Shown: positions 36,033 to 46,856 of the stretch, piece by piece | Layout of the letters: the number at the start of each line of letters is the position of its first letter | How positions within the stretch are numbered: position 1 is the first letter of the stretch | NCBI GenBank assembly: GCA_900074885.1 | Contig: FJUW01000033.1 | Coordinates: 883,041 to 947,040 of the forward strand | Direction of reading: 5' to 3' | Origin: Rhynchosporium graminicola | Lineage: Eukaryota; Ascomycota; Leotiomycetes; Helotiales; Ploettnerulaceae | Length of the DNA: 64,000 nt | Notes under the pieces: model-generated | What the model was told of the DNA's origin: nothing | The model's input: only the letters and a program-made list of their open reading frames with translations | Database searches by the model: none | Made by a program: the position numbers and the translations under genes

Positions 36033-38624
36033 ATGCTGTTGCCTTTCAGCCGCCACTTTCAGAGACTCGCGATTCCAACCATCCTTCTATGCATGATTCT
36101 GCTCTACTTCCGTCAATCGTCTATCAAGTATATCCAATACCAGATCCCTCAGCTCTCTAGCAATGGCCATGTAACCGCGACTCCCAAAGGCTATTCCATC
36201 AAACCGCTTGTATATATATTCCCGCAGTACTACGAATTCGAAGATAATGATAGACTTCATGGGAAGAACTTCACGGAATGGGTAAACGTAAAGAAAGTAA
36301 CACATAACCAATATGGCCTAGAAACGATCAGACCGCATGAGTCGATAGGATTCTACAATGGCCTCGAATTTAGCACGCGGGAGCGGCAAGGACGTTTCCT
36401 TCGTGACCATGGGTACTATGGCGCAGTCTTTCATCACTATTGGTTTGCCGGACGACCGGTGATGGACCATGTTATTCAGAAAATGCTGGAAGATGGAGAG
36501 CCAAATGTACCTTTTATGCTTAGTGTAAGTGATCTGCAAGGCCCCTTCTAGGAGCACCAAGGGTGACCTATATTCCTTTTGCTAACCGCTCAACTCCTAG
36601 TGGGCAAACGAACCGTGGTCAGCGAGATGGGATGGATCGGGTGGTAATGGAAAGGTATTGATTGCCCAGGATTACGGACTTCAAGTCGCTTGGAGGAAGC
36701 ATTTCGACTGGCTTCTACCATTCTTCCGGCATCCCAAATACATTCGATCGAACGGCAGGATACAGTTTGCAGTTTACAACCCGACACATATTGGCCATGT
36801 AGGACCGCATATGTTTGCTGCATGGCGGCAGTGGGCAGTAGAGGAAGGGCTCGGGGGTATGGACATCATTGAAACACGCTGGGGAGACAAGAAGCCAGAT
36901 GCGTGGGAAGAACACCCACCGGATGCTATCAATGAATTTGCTCCTCATGCTGGTGGGCGAGATCAGTCAACGCTTTCGTCTTTGAAAAAGATATCAAGGG
37001 TGTATCACAGAGGAACGTTGGTAGGTGCTCTTCTCTCCGATCCAGTCCTTTTACATTTCATTTTCTCCATTCGAGAATTACTTTACACTCTCTATTATCT
37101 GCCTTATCGTTGCTCCGCGGACTTTTAAAAACGTTGACTGACCCAAATGCTTGTACTCAGGCATGTTGGGATACAACACCTCGTCATCCAACGGACAATC
37201 TAGCTGTGGCCGTACCTACTTGCCATCCTAGAACCTGGGAAAATCACTTGGTCGAGATGTTCCGAAAAATTAAAACAGAACCCAATCCCATTGGATCTGA
37301 AAATTTCCTGTTTGTCAACGCTTTGAACGAATGGGGCGAAGGCAACGCCATCGTAAGTCAGGCTTCTCAGAGAAATCATGTTTCCCCCCTTGTGCTCCGC
37401 TTTCCATAGCTCCACTGGTTTTTTTCACAGGTGTAGGAACTAACATGACTTTTCTATTCTCAGGAACCAAGTGCTCAATTCGGCGATGGATATGGTGTGG
37501 CAATGAAAAATGCCTTCGCAATCTCGGAGAAGAAGCACATCTGGGCCGATATGGTCATTAAAAATGGTCTTGTACGAGACGCTGAGATTGCAAGTATTAT
37601 GGAACAGAAGGCTGATGCGTGTGTGCTCATCCGCACTTCTCCGGATCATGCTGAAGACAAGATCTTCAAACTCTCAGCAATGCTACGGTCTCTCAAAGCA
37701 CAGTACAACCGTAATTGGAGAGCTGTGGTGTTTCAGCCGGATGGAAAAGAGTTCCATGACTTCAAATCCGTCATCACTCAAACTCTCGATGCCCGAATAA
37801 AGCATGTTCAGGTCCCTAAGGATGCTGAAATTCCACAGTTGGGCGGAAATGTCACAATTCATAATGCCACGGACTGGGTTATCAGAGAGCTAGAAAAATT
37901 GAGCCCGGGATGTTCGTCGGCCAGGTTTCTCCTGGTCACTGATGGATCGAACACTTATGAGCCAACTGCTTTCGAGGTACTCTCTGGGTCTCAGGATATG
38001 ATAGGCCTCAACGTCGAGTCTCCTCAGAAAATATGGGATCATCCCAAACTGCAAAACAAGACCTGGAACGCCCGGTGTTCACTATTGCAAGACACGGTAA
38101 GCTCTGTATCTCAACTATACACGACCACATGAACTGACAAATCACCAAAGAAAGAGTTGAATCTCTGCGGTGCTTCAGCACCAAAACTATCAGAATTTGA
38201 TCTCTCAGCAACCTTTCTCAAATTCGACCAGTTCCGCATCGAAAACAATTCTCTGGCACAAGTATTCCGCACTTTCCCCCGGAAACCGCAAGATGGCGCT
38301 TTCGCCGAATTTCTTATCAATAAACGGCATTGGACATTTGCTCCTCCCCCAGACGGTGTATGCCACGTGCGTCGCAACCCGGCATATAGTTCTTGTCTCG
38401 AGACCGGCAATTTCTGGTTCGATTCACCTGTTTTCGAAGAGATGGGATGTTACTCGACGACGAATTTGATCAAGTTGTTTGAGAAGACGAGTCCGAAACT
38501 CGGTGTTCTTGATCTGGAATTCTTTCGACAAAATGGTCGATGCGTGAGGTATAAGGAGGGTGCGTATGCGAGGAAGCTAGCCTCGTCTAAGATTGAGTCT
38601 GAAAGCAAGTCTGGAAAAGAGTGA
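36033..38624 (+). CDS. WbsX-like glycosyltransferase, type II membrane protein
   Basis: Probable Golgi or secretory-pathway sugar enzyme. Five exons: 36033-36524, 36601-37020, 37161-37352, 37464-38096 and 38151-38624, all joined in phase 0, about 736 residues. The N-terminus MLLPFSRHFQRLAIPTILLCMILLYF is a short cytosolic segment plus signal anchor. The first domain (about residues 60-400) fits the glycosyltransferase WbsX / GH99-like family: VYIFPQYYEFEDND, GKNFTEWVNVKK, FHHYWFAGRPV, FMLSWANEPWSARWDG, and a late NALNEWGEGN. The C-terminal 330 residues resemble a second glycosyltransferase-type fold (ACVLIRTS...FLLVTDGSNTYEP) with a Cys-containing end, but I cannot name the family. The upstream in-frame ATG at 35934 is rejected as start because it puts polar, Cys-rich residues before the anchor. 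Confidence 0.8.
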
Positions 38625-39174
38625 GAGATCATAACATATGAAATAGACATATCCAATGTCCTTGACAGATAGGTTGGAACTGGTTCTAAAAACACGGCAG
38701 ACTCGGGACCTCAATGGGAATATCGACGATGTCTAATTCCATCTCATATCAGGCTATCCAGCACAAGACGAGAAAAAACGGCTCAAGCTCGATAGCCTAG
38801 AGGAGCTGTGTCATGCAGAGCCACGAATGGACAGACAGTGTATGAGCAGGTGGAAGCTGGATACTTCCATGCGGCTTCAATTCAGAAGACCGATGGCTGA
38901 CTAGGATCGGAAAGACTCTCAAGTGGACATATAAGATGTACAATAATATGTATACAATTTCAGATGCGAATATTACAACATTGAACAACAATAGCACGAA
39001 ATTACCTCATTTTCATTTGCAATATCAGGGAAGCGCTCAAAGTAATTGTACACACTAATCTACGTGTAAGGAAAGACAACGAAACTGATTACAAACCATT
39101 TCAAGTAATGAGTTTCCAAGCGACATCCACCAACACGCAACCTCACACTCGCATACTACACACCAAAGATTCAA
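38625..39174. other. Convergent spacer
   Basis: 550 bp between the WbsX-like gene and the next minus-strand gene, stop to stop. Nothing recognisable; probably 3' UTRs. Confidence 0.5.
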
Positions 39175-39899
39175 TTACTTCCCAAAAAACTCCGACAGAA
39201 GCTTCGAGCCCTTACCACCCGATTTTCCTTTCCCATTCCCAACAAACTCCGCAGCCATGCCGGCCAACCCCGTCGCAGTATCAGATGGTCCTCCACCTCC
39301 ATTTCCACATCCACGATTACTATCGTCTTGAGGTCCTGAGTAATAGCCTTGTTGTTGCTGCTGGTCTGGATAGTATGAAGGTGGTTGACCAGCCACTCGC
39401 TCTCTTTGCTGATATTGGAAGCCATCCTCGCGGCAGGAGCGTTTCTGGTCGTAGGAATCGTTGGGGCCGTAGTTACCACCGCGGGTCGCGTATTGGGGAT
39501 CATTGTTTTGATTTTAGTTGTATGGGGACCATTCCTTGTGGAGAGTTAAAGTTAGTAATGCTGGACGAAGGGTGGGAGTGTAAGGGGTAGGACTGCTGGT
39601 GTGGATTGTGGAAGGACTTGGGAAGATGGGAGATGCTTCAATGAGAGTAGACTGACTCGTTGGTCTTGATAGTAAGGACGAGGTGGACCTTGTTGTCTCT
39701 GCTGTCCTTGGGGACCAGAGCCTGGACTCCAGTATCCTTGTTGACCTTGATATCCGGGATCGCGTAAGCTCTGCTGCTGTTGGTTGTTGTGATTGTTGTG
39801 ATTGTTGCTATTCTCATGATGACGCTCGGCGGTCTTTGTGAGCTGCTTCACAGCATATATTCCTCCACCGGTCATCATCGCCGTTTTGATGAGGCCCAT
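39175..39899 (-). CDS. Small Gln/Gly/Pro-rich protein, function unknown
   Basis: Not recognised as a named family. The N-terminus MGLIKTAMMTGGGIYAVKQL is a short amphipathic or hydrophobic stretch. Asn/His/Gln runs and YGQQGY-type repeats follow, and the C-terminus is GLAGMAAEFVGNGKGK...LLSEFFGK. Low-complexity bodies with this kind of conserved tail occur in fungal small proteins of unknown role. One formally valid model joins 39899-39657 to 39444-39175 (GTCAGT donor, CCAG acceptor, phase 0), giving 170 residues. The segment just upstream of that acceptor (39445-39500) also reads like coding sequence in the same frame (QYATRGGNYGPND), but it is cut off upstream by a TAA with no acceptor between. 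The true exon structure is therefore unsettled. Confidence 0.55.
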
Positions 39900-41876
39900 C
39901 TTTAAGTTGGTCTGTGTGAAGTTGAGATGAAGTTCTTTTGGGAGATTGTTTCGAGATACTGATGAGAATACTTGAAGAAGAGTGTTTGTATGTATGTGAA
40001 GAGTGCGTGGATTTGATGAGAAAAAAGTTTTTGGTATCGAGCACGAGTAAGCACATATATATCATGAAGTCTCTCGTGCGAGGGATAGAGCTCAAGGAAG
40101 CCTGACCATGTCATAACAAGCAGCTCGTAAACCTTTCCTGAAGTGGATAGCTAAGCGAGGCATATATGGTCTAGCACCTCGTAGATCTGACAGAAGCTTC
40201 AACCACGACCAAGCCTTTCACATTACTAGAGAGATGGACCAACGGCTTTTGAGAATTCGGGTACTAAGCCTCTGGAGTCTGGCGTAAGTCCACCTCGTAA
40301 CGCGAACTCCTGTCGGATATAGGATGATCCACTACTCAATCAGCCTGAGAGTGGCCAACTCGGCCTTTAAGAGGTCACACATGTGACAATGCTTTTACCA
40401 ATTTCGGCTTACAAAGTTAGATTGATAGCTTCAGATTTGTGGAGGAAACTATGTGAGGAAGAAGCCAACACCTGCTCTGTTTTCTCTAATAGCTTTAGCC
40501 GAGTAGCATTCAACCGAGTTGAAGCAATAAGTGTTCCTCGAATAAATACTACAACATATCTACACGCAGATAACTTTCAAATCAAATATTGAGATAGAAC
40601 TTCGGTGTAAGCTAGAGCGCTGGATCCAAGACGCAAAGTAAACCATACTTTGTCACAAAAGCAACGAGGCAGGCCACAACAGAGCCAGAACCTCAGCTTT
40701 CTGCACCACTACTACGAGCTGCTCACCATTTTGGGCCACACATCTGTGTATCTTCATCCATAAGATGAATGCATGAGTATACGAAGTCTCCAAATGAGAG
40801 AAGCATGAAAGCTCAAAAAGTCTGAGATTAAGTCACATGCCGAAGACTTGATGCGGCCTTCCGGGCTCGAATAGTCTCTGAGTGACTCAATTACTCAAAA
40901 CGGAGCAGCATCCGAAGTCAAAGACAGTGGTTGAGCGTAGATTTTATGTCACTGCTTACCAGAAATCGCACATCAAGTGCAGCGAGGCTTCCCTGCACTT
41001 GCTACTTTTCTCCTACTCTGCCAGCTCTATCCAAAATATCCAACCAAGCTATCACATACGTATCATCGACAATTATGCCAAAACCTGCTTCGCCAAGGTT
41101 CGCCTCACACCTCTCCGTTCGCTTCAGTCAACAGAATCCCCAGCCTATAGGTAGCGAATGGCCATCTAGCGAGCGAGCTTCCAAAGTCAACAGAAGAGTA
41201 CAACCCACCAGCACCAGCAATCAGAGATTCGTGCAGTCTTTTTTCAGCTCGATCCAGAGAGCCCCAAGCACGACCTTCAAAAATATAATTCAAAAGATTC
41301 TTTGAATGTAAAAGTAATTGCACCATCAATGGTAGCAGGCCCCTAGCCATCCTCAAGCAACACCACCATCAGAGAATCGAGCTCCGAATTTATTTCAGAT
41401 ATGTGGAGAGCACCAGTGCAGCGATGTCGCTCTGAGTTTGAGCTCTAGATTCCGCTAATTAGGCTCTATCTGTCGATGTCAAGGAAAGTGCCGGGTGCAG
41501 CAGTCAGTCAGCCTCGAGGTGTCATAATACAAAGGCGCGAAACGCTTTCCAGACTTTACTTACTTACTACAGCGATGCCAAAGAATTCTTACCAGATTTG
41601 ACTTGAACTGAACTTGAATCAATTATGAAATAAAATAAGGACTGTATCGGATTCTTAAGATTATTCTAAAAGAGAGTCACAAATGGAACATGATACTCCA
41701 CCATATGCTCATAGTAATATCACACAATATGATGAAGCTTTGACTCGATAATAGATTTCAGAGAATTGATGCATTAAGACTCTGCTGTACACGCTATGGA
41801 GCTTCGCTCATGGCTATATCGAACTTCGCTGATTCAACGATTTTCCAGCCTTCTCTCATTCACACATGCTGGTTCA
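39900..41876. other. Spacer with no recognised gene
   Basis: About 2 kb. A plus-strand frame at 41075-41305 (MPKPASPRFASHLS...) is open for 76 codons and Ser/Arg/Gln-rich, but it has no domain and I do not call it. AT-rich near 41,600-41,760. No repeats of note. Confidence 0.4.
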
Positions 41877-43493
41877 CTATCTGTCCTCTGCAATTGGATT
41901 AGACTGATTCGCCGCCCTGAAAACGATTTTGATGCGGCGCTGCCTATCAATTTTAGGGGCAGGATGAACTTCAACGCCTTCTGGTACTGTAGGGATCTTG
42001 CTGATCCATGGGGGAATGCACTTCCTCCAACCACTACGACGCCTGCGGGTCGTCTCCTTGCAGACTCGCTCGACCCTGCGCCAATAATCTCTGGTATTCG
42101 CATACCGGTTCACCTCCCTAGCGTAGTTCACTACCCTTTCACAAACAAGTCCACAACGACCTTCCTACAAGCAATTGATCAGTATGAGTTCCATGTCCAC
42201 GCCAAAATAAACGGGGATGGGGGCTATGGAGAATATGTATGATACGCAGAAGCTCGAGCTCAAGTTAAGGAAGTGCATACCCTTTGTATGTCAAGAATTT
42301 TCTCTGAGGCCCAATTTTCCGATGACCGTTCCCGGAATTTCCTGAAGTCATCTGGAGTTGCGAAAACATTTTCACCAACGTGAAACCACGTGTAGCAAAT
42401 CGGACAGACTTTGTCATAAGAACGACTCATATTGTAACCGGCCAAAGCCACTTCTGGTTGGTCATCAGCACGATCATCGACATCGTATCGTACTTCCGGC
42501 AGGACTCCATGCCTGGCATTGGGTGAGCACATCGCTTTGGATCTAGGAACAAGCACTTACTTCACGAGATAGTTGTGGTGTCTGTCAGCTTTTGCTGCAT
42601 AACCAGATTTCATAAAGGCAGCGAAATCTATAATGGTAAAACCAGCTACGCACCGTGAAAGTTAGTACCTGTTTGCTGGCAGATGTCACGGGAAGGTCTT
42701 AGGATGATTGAAAATGATTAGTCATGTCTCAAAAAGCTCTCAAGAATGTCATGAGACATTGGAATGGAGAATCATTGCTTACCAGGACCGTACCGGAGCC
42801 ATTTCCGAGTATGGTTGTCGAGGCCATTGCAATCAATAGGGCCAGCAGGGCCAGCAGGATCAGTAGGATCAGTAGCTTTAACATGTTCTATTTCAATAGC
42901 GTCAGACGCGCCGTCATTGTTGTTCACAGGTGCAATGGCGTCAGGGTCATTTGCAGCCGTGTCGGCGTTGTTATTGTTGTTGTCCTTGACAGGCGCGCCC
43001 CCGTTGCCGCATTCGCTGCCACTGATGATGGCACTATCTCTGTTGTCAGTCGATGTGAGAGTCATTCCCGGGACTGGCAAGTCGGTATTGGATGAAGATA
43101 CGTTCCTCGTGCTGGGTCCCGCCACATCTGCGAAATAGTCAGGTCGACCGTCTGTTCGAATGATGGGCGATGGCAATCCGGGTACAGTACAAGTAGCAGC
43201 TCCTGATTGTCCCGCCCTAGATAGCGGTTCAATTAGCAGAGTGTATTGAAGGATAGGTGCTGCTCAAAGTACATGTTGTGACATTCATAAAGGAAAATTT
43301 AGGGGACATACGACTTCTTCCCCAGAAGATCTGACACATCTTCCGGTGTCTGGGCTGGCGAAGGCATGTTGCCATCTGGATCAAGAGCTGCGACAAGACC
43401 TTGTGCTATGCTAGATTTCCACTCCTTCTCCAAAGTGTCTCTGCTTGGGGGTTGGTCGTTGCCAGCTGGCTGTGTTGAAGGAGGGAAAGTCAT
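41877..43493 (-). CDS. Unrecognised five-exon protein with Cys pairs
   Basis: No family recognised. The exon structure is strong: 43493-43312, 43216-42783, 42645-42561, 42512-42281 and 42164-41877, every junction in phase, 1,221 nt or 406 residues. The N-terminal 200 residues are polar (Pro/Ser, then Asp/Asn/Gly-rich with a DPTDPAGPAGP run) and probably disordered. The C-terminal half looks folded: AGFTIIDFAAFMKSGY, then VCPICYTWFHVGENVF and RCGLVCERVVNYAREVNRY. Two spaced Cys pairs (CxxC and CxxxC) plus His could bind zinc, though this is not a standard RING or C2H2 spacing. The extreme C-terminus is Arg/Lys-rich. The third intron is 48 nt. An earlier TAG only 18 nt after the donor is too close to serve as the acceptor. 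Confidence 0.7.
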
Positions 43494-44278
43494 TTTGGGT
43501 TCGGAGCTCTCGTTAGAGGCTGAAATGACTTGTTGATGAGGAGAGACCGTGTGGATGAGAATTTAGCTGAGTGCTGAAGCGACTGGTTGATGTGTGGCGT
43601 TGATAATAGTAGTTTGAAGTGTATTGATATTGATGTTGTTGATGAGCGATGGTTAACTGTGATTGATAATGATCGGAAGAAGAGGAAGAGAAGAGAGGAG
43701 AGAAACAAGGCATAAGCTTAGCCATGCTTGAGGTATGAGGAAAGATCGATGGCAGACATGCAGGGGCTTCCCCCGACGGCTGTCTTTGAAGTGCTCTATC
43801 CCATAAGAGAAGTAGCGAGCCAGGACCCGACTAAACGATCCACTTCCATTGACAAGAACCCGTTTGGTAGCCAAAGTCACCTTAGAGGCTTCAGGACATC
43901 TCATTACAGGTAATCAAAACATCATTGAAGACCCTGATCTAAGCGAGCAAGTGTTGTGCCTGATAAATGAGCTTCAATTAAGGCTGCTACAGTTCCAAAG
44001 ACATCCTTGCGCACATGCCAAATGAAGCTCAAGCCGGCTCTCCAAGAGTGACACGGAAGAGGCAGCTAGTACAAAATGAAATACAAAAGTACCAATAGTC
44101 ACCTGGTCTTCGGTCCTAGCCAACATGCCAGGAAGTGAAAATCTGATCCAGTGTGTCCCGACGAAAGTCGCTTCCTAACCCAACTTTATTGACACCAAAA
44201 TTGTGCTCGATTGAGCCACGCAATACCATCTTGAGGTGAAGATAAATGTCAGCGAGAGAGACAGGATGAGCATGTAGC
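43494..44278. other. Spacer upstream of the unrecognised gene
   Basis: 785 bp between two minus-strand genes. The first 200 bp upstream of the start codon carry a TGTTGATGTG-like degenerate repeat and purine-rich sequence. No gene seen. Confidence 0.45.
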
Positions 44279-45046
44279 TCAAAGAATGAAGTGGACAGCC
44301 GCAATTGTAAGAGCAACTGCTAACGAGAGTGTGGTACAGGAGTACGAAGCTTCGCCAGTATATAACTGTGGGACTGGTGGAGAAACAGTGGTCGAGACTG
44401 GCACGGCGTTGAAGGCTGACTCAGTTGGTGTAGCGGATGTGATTGCTGGCGAAGTGGCTGAGTTCAGAGGGAAGAAGGGCGTGGATGCTGTGGGACTTGG
44501 AGGGTACGGGCCACCAACACTGTCAGTTGGATAGGTGGCAAGCTGTCCTGGGTATGTAACACTCTCGGTCAGATATCCTGCAGCAGATCCAGACCCAGCC
44601 AACTTCGGCCCAGCGGCGTATTCTTCTTCTCGACGGCGTAGAGCCTCTCGGTTCGGGATGGGTGGAACGGCGAAGAAGACTTCATTGTTTGTTCCGAAGC
44701 ATTGAGCAATGGCGTGATGGAGTGCAGAGCCGAAGTGCGCAGTGTCGCATTGCGAGTATATGCATTGAAACACGGACTGATGGGCAGTTAGCAACGTGTT
44801 TGGAGATGGTTGTGGGATACAAGAACAGACGTTTTGGTACTTGGCATCGCTGCAGAGACAAGAATGGTCCTCGAGGCATTTGCTGACATATTTCGTGTTC
44901 TCCCAGCAACGTAACGCACACTCTAGAGATTCAATAAGCATAGAGCAGTTTCCAAGGAATTGGATACATGCCTGGTCTCGCGGCATCCTGCTGGCCTGCT
45001 GTCCAATGAAGGATTGCCATCAGAGGTAAGAAGCTGAGTCCGCGCA
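44279..45046 (-). CDS. CFEM-domain cell-surface protein, probably GPI-anchored; frame break near signal peptide
   Basis: Secreted or wall-attached protein with a fungal CFEM domain; family members bind haem or act in adhesion and pathogen-host contact. After removal of a 54-nt intron (44830-44777) the eight CFEM cysteines have canonical spacing: LECALRC, then SKC, SCLC, FQCIYSQC and a last AQC. A Ser/Thr/Pro-rich stalk and a terminal hydrophobic segment (TLSLAVALTIAAVHFIL) suggest a GPI signal. A fine signal peptide, MRGLSFLPLMAILHWTAG, starts at 45046 but lies in a different frame from the CFEM domain, which is open from about 44990. I found no GT donor that would join the two in frame. Either the assembly has an indel near 44980-45000, the allele is broken, or translation starts at 44986 without a signal peptide. 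Confidence 0.65.
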
Positions 45047-45558
45047 TCCTAACAGACGATTTGGAATTTAAACGGCCGCGGTGCTGTGAACAGTCTCCGG
45101 AATTGAAATATTGGCCAAATGAAGGACGTTGAGATGCAGTGTGATGCGTAGAGATTCGTGGAAGATGGCCAACGATGAGCGAAGAGCAATGTGCAACCTG
45201 CAAGAGACTTGGAAGTGTAGGGACAGGAGCTTTCAACGTAGTTGGAAGAGCGGAAAGCGTTACGAGCGAGTGTATCGTGGAAGATGAGTTGTAAACAGTG
45301 AAAGTGGACGAGAAAGCAGAAATTGAGAAGTTACATCGGTACCTGGTCTGAAAGCTCCTGCTCCGATTCGCGAAGCCAAAACAAGACAGCAGTTGCGATG
45401 GGTACCGGACAATGACATGATCAATATGGAGGATGGGTCTTGCGACTCGCAACTGCCAAGTCAATTTCACTTGTCTCAGGGTCATGCTCAAAGACTCAAC
45501 CTTTCACTGGCATGGGAATCCGGAGTTGGGCGAGAATGGTTGTATGTGCAATTCGATT
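45047..45558. other. Spacer upstream of the CFEM gene
   Basis: 512 bp between the CFEM signal peptide start and the CMS1 stop. Presumed CFEM promoter. No alternative ATG-bearing first exon for the CFEM gene was found within it. Confidence 0.45.
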
Positions 45559-46534
45559 TCAGTAGAATAGCAACTGAATGCCTCCTTGCTTGGTTCCATA
45601 TTTCTCCATGAATTCTTTCTGAAGCAACCAGACAGTAAGGGGAACCTGGGTCTCTTTCATCTCTAGTATGCCTCTCTTCTTCACATCGATATGTGAAGTA
45701 TCGATCACTATCCTCTCCAACCGATCTACTTGTAATGCCCCTGTAAAGTTGTGTTAGTAACACCATCTTCCCCTCATGAGACCATACATACCATCATCCA
45801 TTAGATCCTTCAGTCGCGCAGGAGTTCCAACTGCAATACCAGTCCTCGTTGACTTCAAAAACTTTACTGAGTCCTGTAACTTGATATGCTTGGCGAATAA
45901 TTTGGCGACTGTCGCATCCTTCGTCTGGAATTTTCGCATCTCCCTACAACAAATGAATTAGACACAAACCTGCAAAAGGAAACTGGGTTCCCAACCGTGC
46001 AATCTCGGCCGCCCTAAGTCCCGCGCCAGCTACAATTATTGTATGAGGTGCTCCGTTCTTCTTCGATGCTGACCATAGCTTCGTCGAGTTACCCGCGAAC
46101 TTCTCCAAGAAGCCAGGAAGGTTACTAAGAGTTCTGGGCTGTGACCAAGCTGTAGTATCCTCAATCGCAGTTGCTATGCCACAGTTAGTCCAAACTCCTC
46201 CAAATAGGCGCAAGTCCCTACCAGGGAGATATTTATCCTCAAGCTCTATATTCGATAGATCACTCTCATGCTTTCTCGTCCGCTGTGCGACATAGTCCGC
46301 CAACAATTGACTATCCATATGCGAGAAGGCCTTGTTGATTCCAGCCTCAAGATCCAACTCATCCTCTTCAGTTGTTTTCACTTTCTTGCTCTTTGCCCTT
46401 TTCGCAGCCTTCTTTGCACCTTGCTCTACCACCCCCCGCTTTCTCTTCTTCGACGAGTCCTTGGTGGATTCTGGTTCGGGTGAAGAGCTCATCCGCTCTA
46501 GAAGAGGCTCTTGTAGATCGTCGGTGACGGCCAT
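45559..46534 (-). CDS. CMS1: CMS1 ribosome-biogenesis protein (90S pre-ribosome associated)
   Basis: Nucleolar protein linked to U3-containing 90S pre-ribosomes; the fold resembles an inactive DEAD-box helicase domain. Four exons: 46534-46222, 46173-45996, 45943-45792 and 45740-45559, in phase, 274 residues. The N-terminus is acidic then basic (SSKKRKRG ... KKAAKRAKSKKVK, a likely nucleolar signal). The Cms1 domain follows: LADYVAQRTRKHESDLSNIE, TIIVAGAGLRAAEIAR, FQTKDATVAKLFAKHIKL and GIAVGTPARLKDLMDDGALQ, then RLERIVIDTSHIDVKKRGI. The second intron uses an unusual GTTGGG donor, chosen because it alone keeps phase and gives the family sequence AAEIAR-EMRKFQ. Divergent from CENP-T. Confidence 0.9.
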
Positions 46535-46856
46535 CGTGCTACGTAGGATTCCGTATCGTACAAATCTGTTTTAAAATGTCCTATTTCGATCCCGAACGCA
46601 CATTGGCGGTCATAAATTTATTGCAAGCCGTAATGGTGGTACCACTATTCCTGTCCTGGAGATCTGCAGGCGGTGACCCTAGCGCCAACGTTAATCCGCG
46701 ACGCGACTTCTTGACATCAGACGCGTTAAGTGAACGCATGGTTGCCTATAAGTCAACAACAGCCTAGGTAGATTTGCAAAAGCACGAGCTCCACCCTAAC
46801 GATTACAAAGTATCTTCACTATCGCTTTCTCCGTCGATTTGATTCAACATTTAGGG
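46535..46856. promoter_or_regulatory. Divergent promoter CMS1 / CENP-T
   Basis: 322 bp between two outward start codons. Contains ACGCGA at 46701-46706 and ACGCGT at 46721-46726, 131 bp upstream of the CENP-T start. These are MCB-like boxes, sensible for a kinetochore gene but not tested. Confidence 0.5.

Noticed and set aside
42543..42560. 18-nt intron in the unrecognised five-exon gene (donor at 42560, first TAG)
   Set aside because: Too short to be spliced; the next AG gives a 48-nt intron in correct phase.
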